Shown: positions 1-5,246 of the stretch, in pieces
How positions within the stretch are numbered: the first letter of the stretch is position 1
Layout: every line of letters begins with the position of its first letter
Assembly: GCA_949451265.1 (NCBI GenBank)
Contig: CASTQR010000125.1
Span: 1 to 5,246 of the forward strand
Source of the DNA: an uncultured Eubacteriales bacterium
GTDB taxonomy: Bacteria; Bacillota_A; Clostridia; Oscillospirales; Oscillospiraceae
Length of the DNA: 5,246 nucleotides
Reading direction: 5' to 3'
Notes under the pieces: generated by a model
Told to the model about the DNA's origin: nothing
The model's input: the letters and a program-made list of their open reading frames with translations, nothing else
The model's database searches: none
Position numbers and translations under genes: made by a program

Positions 1-5
1 ATCAT
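1..5 (-). CDS. 5' end of a divergent gene (start codon only)
   Basis: Read on the minus strand, positions 14-1 give GGAGGTG, two bases, then ATG at 5-3. This is a near-perfect Shine-Dalgarno followed by a start codon, with four bases between GGAGG and ATG, which is slightly short. A TATAAA hexamer on the same strand at 48-43 could be its -10 box. Only the start codon and two more bases lie in the window, so nothing can be said about the product. The call rests on the ribosome binding site alone. Confidence 0.35.
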
Positions 6-42
6 GACACCTCCGGCCCTATTGTGGACGGAGCGGCGGCGG

Positions 43-48
43 TTTATA
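43..48 (-). promoter_or_regulatory. possible -10 box of the divergent gene
   Basis: The minus strand reads TATAAA at 48-43, about 30 bases upstream of the putative ATG at 5. No convincing -35 hexamer is present at a 16-18 bp spacing; position 71-66 reads GGCGCA. The site is therefore only suggestive. Its value is that it agrees with the ribosome binding site at 14-8 in pointing to a divergently transcribed neighbour. Confidence 0.25.
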
Positions 49-75
49 CCAGCGGCGGCAAAATTTGCGCCCCGT

Positions 76-104
76 TTGCTTTTGCCCGCCCGCTGTGCTA
101 TACT
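76..104 (+). promoter_or_regulatory. sigma-A promoter with extended -10 for the tmrB-like/recG unit
   Basis: The -35 hexamer TTGCTT (76-81) is separated by exactly 17 bp from the -10 hexamer TATACT (99-104). The -10 is preceded by TGC (96-98), the extended -10 signature. Transcription would be expected to start near 111, leaving a short leader of about 24 bases before the ATG at 135. This is the only convincing promoter found in the window. With the 10 bp overlap of the next two genes, it should drive both the TmrB-like remnant and recG. Confidence 0.75.
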
Positions 105-120
105 TGGGCAAGCAACGTGA

Positions 121-127
121 AAAGGAG
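121..127 (+). promoter_or_regulatory. ribosome binding site deciding the start at 135
   Basis: AAAGGAG at 121-127 lies 7 bases before ATG 135. The frame is open further upstream to an ATG at 24, but that codon has no such site and lies upstream of the promoter. The stretch from 24 to 134 also has no similarity to TmrB proteins, whereas the family's N-terminus begins exactly at the 135 methionine. Confidence 0.75.
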
Positions 128-134
128 TGGCGGC

Positions 135-455
135 ATGATCCTCTGGCTCAACGGGGCCTTCGGCGCGGGCAAGACCCAGACGGCCTGCGCCCTCCACCGC
201 AGGCTTCCCGGCTCCTATGTCTGCGACCCGGAGAACGCCGGGTATTTTATCGCCCGCAACCTCCCCGAGCCCCTGGCGGAGGGGGACTTCCAGGACTATC
301 CCATGTGGCGGGCGTTCAATTACAACATGCTGGACTACATCGCCGGGCGGTACGGCGGGGATATCATCGTCCCCATGACCCTCACCAACCGGGGCTATTA
401 CGACGAGCTGGTGGGCGCCCTGTCCCGGAAGTATGAGGTGAAGCCATGCCGCTGA
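135..455 (+). CDS. TmrB-like P-loop ATP-binding protein, C-terminally truncated (probable remnant)
   Basis: This 106-residue protein matches the N-terminal half of TmrB-type P-loop proteins. Bacillus TmrB is an ATP-binding, membrane-associated protein of about 197 residues that confers tunicamycin resistance. Visible features are the opening MILWLNGAFGAGKTQTA with a Walker A motif (G7-T14, K13), DPEN (31-34), GDFQDYPMWRAFNY (50-63) and a hydrophobic strand IIVPMTL (77-83) in the usual order. The similarity stops at about residue 100, where the family continues with a strand and the lid and C-terminal helices; here the frame ends at once with EVKPCR. Roughly 90 residues are missing, including the region associated with membrane attachment in TmrB. 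The gene overlaps the recG start by 10 bp in another frame. It keeps a good promoter and ribosome binding site, so it may still be translated, but enzymatic or resistance function is doubtful. The family call is from memory of TmrB; the truncation is plain in the sequence. Confidence 0.75.
   Translation: MILWLNGAFGAGKTQTACALHRRLPGSYVCDPENAGYFIARNLPEPLAEGDFQDYPMWRAFNYNMLDYIAGRYGGDIIVPMTLTNRGYYDELVGALSRKYEVKPCR
435..440 (+). promoter_or_regulatory. recG ribosome binding site inside the TmrB-like frame
   Basis: GAGGTG at 435-440, five bases before ATG 446, serves as the Shine-Dalgarno of recG. The same bases form codons for residues 100-102 of the upstream protein. The upstream stop (453-455) lies just past the recG start, an arrangement typical of translational coupling. 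Confidence 0.65.
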
Positions 456-2539
456 CGAGGAATACCCCCCTGACCGACCTGCCGGGGGTGGGCCCGGCCC
501 GGGCCAAAAAACTGGAGAAGCTGGGCCTGCGCACCCTGGGGGATGCCCTGGAGCACCTGCCCCAGCGGTATGAGGACCGCCGGGAGGCGCACACCCTTCG
601 GGACGCGCCCCCCGACCGGCCTTGCTGCGTGGCCCTGCTGGTGGCGGAGACGCCCCGGGTGAGCTACGTCCGCCGGGGGCTGACGCTGGTCAAGGTGAAG
701 GGGGTGGATGGATCGGGCGCGGCCCAGATCACCTTTTTCAACCAGGACTATATTAAGGAAGTCCTCCGCGCCGGGGAGAGCTACGTGTTCTACGGTACCG
801 TGGAACGCCAGGGGAACCTGTACGCCCTCACCAACCCCGTGTTCGAGCGGGAGGGCGCCGCCCGTGCCACCGGCCTCATCATGCCGGTGTACCCCCTGAC
901 GGCGGGCATCTCCAACAACCTCCTGGCTGGCATCACCCGGCGGGCGGTGGACAGCTGCCTGGACGGCCTGCCGGAAGTCCTCCCCGCCAGGCTGCGGAAG
1001 GAGCACCGGCTCTGCCAGACCCAGTACGCCCGGAAAAACATCCACTACCCCGCGGACTTCGAGGCCCTTGCCATCGCCCGGCGGCGGCTGGTGTTCGAGG
1101 AGCTGTTCGTCCTCACCTGCGGGCTGGCCCAGCTCAAGGAGCGCCGTTCGGCCGGGGAGGGCCGGGTGCTGTCCGGCTCCCCGGCGGACTTCGCCGCCTT
1201 GCTGCCCTTTGCCCCCACCAGCGCCCAGCGCCGGGCCATGGACGACATCGCCGCCGACCTGAACTCCGGCAAGGCCATGAACCGCCTGGTGCAGGGGGAC
1301 GTGGGCTCCGGCAAGACGGCGGTGGCCGCCTTCGGGGCGTGGACGGCGGCGAAAAACGGCGTCCAGTGCGCCATGATGGCCCCCACCGAGCTGCTGGCGG
1401 AGCAGCACGCCCGCACCATGGACGCCCTGCTCTCCCCCGCCGGGGTGCGGGTGGCCCTCCTCACCGGGTCGGTGAAGGGAAAGGCGAAAAAGGAGCTGCT
1501 GTCCGCCCTGGCGGAGGGGGAGATCGACCTGGTGGTGGGCACCCACGCCCTGTTCTCCCAGGGGGTGGAGTACCACGATCTGGGCCTGGTGATCGCCGAC
1601 GAACAGCACCGCTTCGGCGTGGCCCAGCGGGGGGCGCTGGCGGAAAAAGGGGGCGAAACCCCGCCCCACGTGCTGGTGATGTCCGCCACCCCCATCCCCC
1701 GGACGCTGGCCCTCATCATCTACGGCGACCTGGACGTGTCCGTCATGGACGAGCTGCCCCCCGGCCGCACCCCTGTGGCCACCTTTGCCGTGGGGGAGGA
1801 CAAGCGGGCGCGGATGTACGGCTTTGTCCGTAAGCAGGTGGGGCTGGGGCGGCAGGTCTATATCGTCTGCCCCGCCGTGGAGGATCACGCGGAATATAAG
1901 ATGCAGGATTCCGGCTGGGGGGAGAGCCCCGTCCTGGATTTGAAGGCCGTCACCGCCTATGCCGCCGAACTGCGGGAGCGGGTGTTCCCCGATCTCCGGG
2001 TGGGTTTTGTCCACGGCAAACTGAAATCGAAGGACAAGGAGGCCGTCATGTCCGCCTTTTCCGCCGGGGAGCTGGACGTGCTGGTGTCCACCACCGTCAT
2101 TGAGGTGGGGGTGGATGTGCCCAACGCCTCCCTGATGATCGTGGAGAACGCGGAGCGGTTCGGCCTGTCCCAGCTCCACCAGCTCCGGGGCCGGGTGGGC
2201 CGGGGGAAGCACGAGAGCTTCTGCGTGCTGATGACCGCCAGCCGCAGCGACACCGCCCGGGAGCGCCTGCGGGCCCTGTGCGCTACCAACGACGGCTTCC
2301 AGATTGCGGAGGAGGATCTGCGCCTGCGGGGGCCCGGCGACTTCTTCGGCAAGCGGCAGCACGGCCTGCCCCAATTAAAGGTGGCGGACTTTGCCGCCGA
2401 TATGGAGCTGCTGAAGGAGGCCCGGGCCGCGGCGGAGGAGCTCATCGCCGCCGACCCGGATCTGAAAAAGCCCGCCCACCGCCTCTTGAAGCGGAAGGTG
2501 CGGGAGCTGTTCGAGGAGAACGCGGAGCTGTTCAATTAG
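446..2539 (+). CDS. recG: ATP-dependent DNA helicase RecG
   Basis: RecG is a cytosolic superfamily 2 double-stranded DNA translocase that remodels stalled replication forks and branch-migrates Holliday junctions during recombination and repair. The 697-residue product has the family's usual length (about 690) and is complete. The N-terminus carries a helix-hairpin-helix-like LPGVGPARAKKLEKLG (12-27), then the wedge/OB-fold region at about 55-150. The motor shows Walker A GDVGSGKT (284-291, K290), motif Ia APTELLAEQH (from 312), the RecG-type Walker B box DEQH (385-388), motif III SATPIPRT (from 413), motif V VSTTVIEVGVDVP (547-559) and the arginine-finger motif VI QLRGRVGRG (from 579). The C-terminal GPGDFFGKRQHG segment characteristic of RecG/Mfd-type translocases follows. 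All key residues are present and there is no frameshift. ATG 446 is supported by GAGGTG at 435-440 and by the family's N-terminus. It is probably co-transcribed with the truncated upstream gene from the promoter at 76-104. Orthology is very likely from the motif set and length. Confidence 0.97.
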   Translation: MPLTRNTPLTDLPGVGPARAKKLEKLGLRTLGDALEHLPQRYEDRREAHTLRDAPPDRPCCVALLVAETPRVSYVRRGLTLVKVKGVDGSGAAQITFFNQDYIKEVLRAGESYVFYGTVERQGNLYALTNPVFEREGAARATGLIMPVYPLTAGISNNLLAGITRRAVDSCLDGLPEVLPARLRKEHRLCQTQYARKNIHYPADFEALAIARRRLVFEELFVLTCGLAQLKERRSAGEGRVLSGSPADFAALLPFAPTSAQRRAMDDIAADLNSGKAMNRLVQGDVGSGKTAVAAFGAWTAAKNGVQCAMMAPTELLAEQHARTMDALLSPAGVRVALLTGSVKGKAKKELLSALAEGEIDLVVGTHALFSQGVEYHDLGLVIADEQHRFGVAQRGALAEKGGETPPHVLVMSATPIPRTLALIIYGDLDVSVMDELPPGRTPVATFAVGEDKRARMYGFVRKQVGLGRQVYIVCPAVEDHAEYKMQDSGWGESPVLDLKAVTAYAAELRERVFPDLRVGFVHGKLKSKDKEAVMSAFSAGELDVLVSTTVIEVGVDVPNASLMIVENAERFGLSQLHQLRGRVGRGKHESFCVLMTASRSDTARERLRALCATNDGFQIAEEDLRLRGPGDFFGKRQHGLPQLKVADFAADMELLKEARAAAEELIAADPDLKKPAHRLLKRKVRELFEENAELFN

Positions 2540-2546
2540 AACGTAA

Positions 2547-2708
2547 AAGCCTTCCTCCGCAGGGGGGAAGGCGGCACGGCGAAGCCGTGACGGATGAGGG
2601 GGCGGGGAGGCTGCGTAGCGGGCGCTGAATTTGGAGACCGCGCACCGAACGTCCGCCCCCTCACCTGCCCCCTTCGGGGGCACCCTCCCCCCACAGGGGG
2701 GGAGGGCT
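2547..2708. repeat. palindromic MITE-like intergenic repeat
   Basis: This non-coding stretch is built from nested inverted repeats. Hairpin 1 is a 10 bp stem 2549-2558/2563-2572 with one G-T wobble and loop GCAG. Hairpin 2 is CACGGC-GAA-GCCGTG (2575-2589). A perfect 11 bp long-range pair joins TGAGGGGGCGG (2595-2605) to CCGCCCCCTCA (2653-2663). Hairpin 3 is TGCCCCC-TTC-GGGGGCA (2666-2682). Hairpin 4 is a perfect 10 bp stem 2683-2692/2697-2706. The two ends are imperfect inverted copies of each other (AGCCTTCC inward from the left, AGCCCTCC inward from the right on the other strand), so each terminal repeat is itself a hairpin. No coding capacity or obvious target-site duplication was seen. 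Such elements recur many times in the intergenic DNA of gut Oscillospiraceae as far as I recall, but copy number cannot be checked here. Confidence 0.7.
2549..2572 (-). terminator. terminator-like hairpin, better oriented for the minus strand
   Basis: The 10 bp GC-rich hairpin directly behind recG (stop at 2537-2539) is followed on the plus strand by GGCACGG rather than a T tract, so it is a poor intrinsic terminator for recG. On the minus strand the same hairpin is followed by TTTT (2548-2545), which would suit termination of antisense transcription heading into recG. It is also the left end of the intergenic repeat, so the resemblance may be incidental. Confidence 0.25.
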
Positions 2709-2717
2709 GATCGATCA
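2708..2717. repeat. 10 bp perfect palindrome before the fusion gene
   Basis: TGATCGATCA is self-complementary over all 10 bases. It lies between the end of the intergenic repeat and the ribosome binding site at 2719-2725. It could be a small operator or the insertion site preference of the repeat. A single short palindrome is weak evidence for either. Confidence 0.3.
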
Positions 2718-2718
2718 C

Positions 2719-2725
2719 AAAGGAG
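2719..2725 (+). promoter_or_regulatory. ribosome binding site of the GTPase-nuclease gene
   Basis: AAAGGAG at 2719-2725 stands 8 bases before ATG 2734. An ATG at 2729 is followed by CCA and a stop, so it cannot be the gene start. The family N-terminus (short basic stretch, then IGMLAHVDAGKTT) also fits 2734. Confidence 0.8.
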
Positions 2726-2733
2726 CGTATGCC

Positions 2734-5246
2734 ATGAAACGGCTGACCATCGGGATGCTGGCCCACGTGGACGCGGGGAAAACCACCCTGTCCGAGGCCC
2801 TGCTCTACCGGGCCGGGGCGGTGCGGAGGCTGGGCCGGGTGGACCACGGGGACGCCTTCCTGGACACCGACCGGCAGGAGCGGGAGCGGGGCATCACCAT
2901 CTTCTCCAAGCAGGCCCGGCTGGAATGGAAGGGCTGGGAGTTCACCCTGCTGGACACGCCGGGGCACGTGGATTTTTCCGCCGAGATGGAGCGGGCGGTG
3001 CAGGTGCTGGACTGTGCGGTGCTGCTGGTGAGCGGGGCGGACGGGGTGCAGGGCCACACGGAGACGCTGTGGCGGCTGCTGGCGCGGCACCAGGTGCCCA
3101 CCCTTCTGTTCATCAACAAGATGGATCAGCCGGACACGGATCGGGACGAACTGCTGGCCCAGCTCCGGGCGCGGCTGGACGAGGGCTGCGCCGACTTCTC
3201 GGGGGACTGGGGGGAGGTGCTGGAACAGGCGGCCCTGTGCGACGAAACTCTGATGGAGCGTTACCTGGAGACGGGGACGCTGGACGATAACCACCTGTCC
3301 GCCCTCATCGTGGAGCGGAAGCTGTTCCCCTGCTATTTCGGCGCGGCGCTGAACCTGGACGGGGTGGATGAACTGCTGGACGGGCTGGCCCGGTTCGCGT
3401 TGGAGCCGGACTGGCCGGGGGAGTTCGCCGCCCGTGTGTTCAAGATCAGCCGGGACGACAAGGGGGAGCGGCTGACCTGGCTGAAGGTAACGGGCGGGGG
3501 TTTGAAGGTACGGGACACCGTGAAGGGCCCGGACTGGGAGGAAAAGGCCACCCAGCTCCGGCTGTACTCCGGCGCTCGGTTTACAACTGTCGATCAGGCC
3601 CCGGCGGGGACGGTGTGCGCCGTCACCGGCCTGACCCAAACCAGGGCGGGCCAGGGGTTAGGGACGGAGGACGACTGGGCGGGGCCGGAGCTGGAGCCGG
3701 TGCTGGCTTATCAGGTGCTGCCCCCGGCGGGGGGCGATCTCCACACCCTGCTGGCCCAGCTCCGTATCTTGGAGGAGGAGGATCCCCAGCTCCAGGTGGA
3801 GTGGGACGAGGGGCTGGGGGAGATCCGGGTGCACCTCATGGGGGAGGTGCAGCTGGAGGTGCTGTCCCGGCTCATGGAGCGGCGGTTCGGGGCGTCGGTG
3901 GCCTTCGGCCCCGGGCGGATCGTCTACCTGGAGACCATCGCCGCCCCGGTGGAGGGGGTGGGCCACTTCGAGCCCCTGCGCCACTACGCCGAGGTGCACC
4001 TCCTGCTGGAGCCGCTGGAGCGGGGGGCGGGGCTGGAGCTGGACACCGCCTGTGATCAGAACGTGCTGGACGGCCGCTGGCAGCGGCTGATCCTCACCCA
4101 CCTGATGGAGAAGGAGCACCGGGGGGTGCTGACCGGGGCGCCCATCACGGATATGCGGATCACCCTCCTGACGGGGCGGGCCCACCTGAAGCACACCGAG
4201 GGGGGCGACTTCCGGCAGGCCACCTACCGGGCGGTGCGCCAGGGGCTGATGAGCGCGAAAAGCGTGCTGCTGGAGCCGTGGTATTCCTTCCGCCTGGAGG
4301 TGCCCACGGGGAGCGTGGGCCGGGCCATGACGGATTTGCAGCGCATGGGGGCGGAGTTCCAGCCCCCGGAGACGGCGGGGGAGCTGTCCGTCCTCACCGG
4401 AAGCGTCCCCGTGTCCGGGGCGGGGGGCTACTGGACAGAGGTGGCGGCCTACACCGGGGGGCGGGGGCGGTTCTCCTGCGCCGTGGAGGGCTACCGCCCC
4501 TGCCACAATGCCGGGGATGTTATCGCCGCCGCGGGCTATGACCCGGAGCGGGACGTGGACAACCCGGCTGGCTCGGTGTTCTGCGCCCACGGGGCGGGGT
4601 TCAACGTGCCCTGGAACGAGGTGCGGGAACATATGCACCTGGACAGCGGGTGGAGGCCGGAGAGGGACGGCTCCGCCCCAGAGGAGCGCGCCCCGGCGTA
4701 CCAGCCCATGAGCTACGAGTCCAGGGCGGCGCTGGACAAGGAGCTGGAGGCCATCTTCCAGCGGGCCTACGGCCCGGTGAAACCCCACGCCTTCCGGCCC
4801 GTGCCTAAGGCGGCCAATCCCCCAAAGCCCAAGCCCTGGAAAGGGCTGAAGGTCCGGGACGGGGACGACTACCTGCTGGTGGACGGCTATAACATCATCC
4901 ACGCCTGGGAGGAGCTGCGGAAGCTGGGCCGGGCGGATCTGGACAGCGCACGGGAGCGGCTGATCCACCGGCTGCGCAACTACCAGGGGTGGAAGAAGTG
5001 CAAGGTCATCGTGGTGTTTGACGCCTACAAGGTGAAGGGGAACCCCGGCAGCGTGGAGCGGCTGGGGGATCTGTTCGTGGTGTACACCAAGGAGGCGGAG
5101 ACGGCGGATATGTATATTGAGAAAACCACCTACGCCCTGGCGAGGGAGCGGAAGGAGCACCGGGTGCGGGTGGCCACCTCCGACGGGCTGGAGCAGATGA
5201 TCATCCTGGGCCACGGGGCGGTGCGTATGCCCGCCGCCGAGCTGGA
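2734..5246 (+). CDS. TetM/EF-G-like translational GTPase fused to a YacP/Rae1-type NYN nuclease domain (3' end outside window)
   Basis: The frame is open for 837 codons to the window edge; by comparison with stand-alone YacP/Rae1 (about 170 residues) perhaps 45-50 residues are missing. Residues 1-225 form a GTPase domain with P-loop AHVDAGKTT (10-18), switch I RERGITI (50-56), DTPGH (74-78, H78 being the catalytic histidine position), NKMD (128-131) and G5 box GAA (203-205). Domains II-V of the ribosomal protection/EF-G fold follow to about residue 600, with GEVQLEVL (370-377) in domain III and a domain IV tip with HLKHTEGGDFRQA (485-497). A linker (about 605-710) contains FCAHGAGFNVPW (617-628) and a proline/lysine-rich stretch (690-705). 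From about 712 a YacP-like NYN domain shows DGYN (717-720), VVFDA (760-764), EAETAD (787-792) and ATSDGLEQ (814-821). The acidic residues expected to bind metal (D717, D763, D792, D817) are present, so the nuclease looks intact. The expected site of action is the ribosome. The fusion and motifs are seen directly. mRNA cleavage or rescue is inferred from Rae1, and tetracycline resistance looks unlikely. Confidence 0.9.
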   Translation, partial: MKRLTIGMLAHVDAGKTTLSEALLYRAGAVRRLGRVDHGDAFLDTDRQERERGITIFSKQARLEWKGWEFTLLDTPGHVDFSAEMERAVQVLDCAVLLVSGADGVQGHTETLWRLLARHQVPTLLFINKMDQPDTDRDELLAQLRARLDEGCADFSGDWGEVLEQAALCDETLMERYLETGTLDDNHLSALIVERKLFPCYFGAALNLDGVDELLDGLARFALEPDWPGEFAARVFKISRDDKGERLTWLKVTGGGLKVRDTVKGPDWEEKATQLRLYSGARFTTVDQAPAGTVCAVTGLTQTRAGQGLGTEDDWAGPELEPVLAYQVLPPAGGDLHTLLAQLRILEEEDPQLQVEWDEGLGEIRVHLMGEVQLEVLSRLMERRFGASVAFGPGRIVYLETIAAPVEGVGHFEPLRHYAEVHLLLEPLERGAGLELDTACDQNVLDGRWQRLILTHLMEKEHRGVLTGAPITDMRITLLTGRAHLKHTEGGDFRQATYRAVRQGLMSAKSVLLEPWYSFRLEVPTGSVGRAMTDLQRMGAEFQPPETAGELSVLTGSVPVSGAGGYWTEVAAYTGGRGRFSCAVEGYRPCHNAGDVIAAAGYDPERDVDNPAGSVFCAHGAGFNVPWNEVREHMHLDSGWRPERDGSAPEERAPAYQPMSYESRAALDKELEAIFQRAYGPVKPHAFRPVPKAANPPKPKPWKGLKVRDGDDYLLVDGYNIIHAWEELRKLGRADLDSARERLIHRLRNYQGWKKCKVIVVFDAYKVKGNPGSVERLGDLFVVYTKEAETADMYIEKTTYALARERKEHRVRVATSDGLEQMIILGHGAVRMPAAEL

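Noticed and set aside
24..134. N-terminal extension of the TmrB-like protein from an ATG at 24
   Set aside because: The extension would lie upstream of the -10 box at 99-104, has no ribosome binding site and does not resemble the family. ATG 135 has AAAGGAG at the right distance.
398..2374. Very long minus-strand open frame (658 codons) opposite recG
   Set aside because: It is antisense to a gene with every RecG motif intact. Its translation is low-complexity, rich in H, G, P and Q, as expected when a strongly GC3-biased gene is read in reverse.
2683..2710. Hairpin 4 as an intrinsic terminator for recG
   Set aside because: The stem is strong, but it is followed by CTGATCGATC with no T tract, and it is better explained as the right end of the repeat.
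2729..2737. Two-codon ORF ATG-CCA-TGA overlapping the fusion gene start
   Set aside because: It is only three bases from the Shine-Dalgarno sequence and the overlap is probably accidental. Nothing supports a regulatory minimal ORF.
2536..3639. Minus-strand open frame (367 codons) running from the fusion gene into the intergenic repeat
   Set aside because: It is antisense to the GTPase domain, and its C-terminus is simply the translated palindromic repeat. Such repeat-derived peptides are a common source of spurious proteins.
2734..4540. Calling the gene tet(M)/tet(O)-type tetracycline resistance
   Set aside because: The overall fold matches, but the drug-contacting domain IV loop differs and a nuclease domain is attached, so a resistance role is not supported by the sequence.
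3658..5214. Long minus-strand open frame (518 codons) opposite the fusion gene
   Set aside because: Same cause: reverse reading of a GC3-rich gene gives a stop-free, histidine/proline/leucine-rich product without recognisable domains.

Overview
The window looks like a chromosomal segment of a GC-rich Firmicute, most likely a gut clostridium of the Oscillospiraceae/Flavonifractor type. This is an inference from four things: strongly GC-biased third codon positions, AAAGGAG-type Shine-Dalgarno sites, a canonical sigma-A promoter, and a hairpin-rich intergenic repeat of a kind I recall from that group. No rRNA, tRNA, CRISPR array, transposase or riboswitch was recognised.

Layout. Positions 1-134 appear to be a divergent promoter region. 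A minus-strand gene probably starts at position 5 and leaves the window, and a strong plus-strand promoter (TTGCTT, 17 bp, TGC-TATACT) sits at 76-104. Positions 135-455 encode the N-terminal half of a TmrB-like P-loop protein. It stops abruptly and overlaps the start of recG by 10 bp. Positions 446-2539 encode a complete RecG branch-migration helicase with all its motifs. Positions 2540-2733 are non-coding and mostly filled by a palindromic, MITE-like repeat of about 160 bp. From 2734 to the right edge runs one open frame whose stop lies outside the window. It encodes a TetM/EF-G-like translational GTPase (about residues 1-600), a linker, and a NYN/PIN-like nuclease domain of the YacP/Rae1 family (from about residue 712).

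How the genes relate. The TmrB-like remnant and recG share the promoter at 76-104, so recG is probably driven from what was once the tmrB-like promoter. The repeat separates recG from the fusion gene. The fusion gene has its own good ribosome binding site but no recognisable promoter, so it may depend on read-through or on a promoter I could not see.

The item most worth attention is the fusion protein. It joins a ribosomal A-site-binding GTPase to a nuclease whose stand-alone Bacillus relative, Rae1, cleaves mRNA in the ribosomal A site. The domain IV tip lacks the TetM residues used to dislodge tetracycline. The protein is therefore better read as a candidate ribosome-rescue or mRNA-cleavage factor than as a tetracycline resistance determinant.
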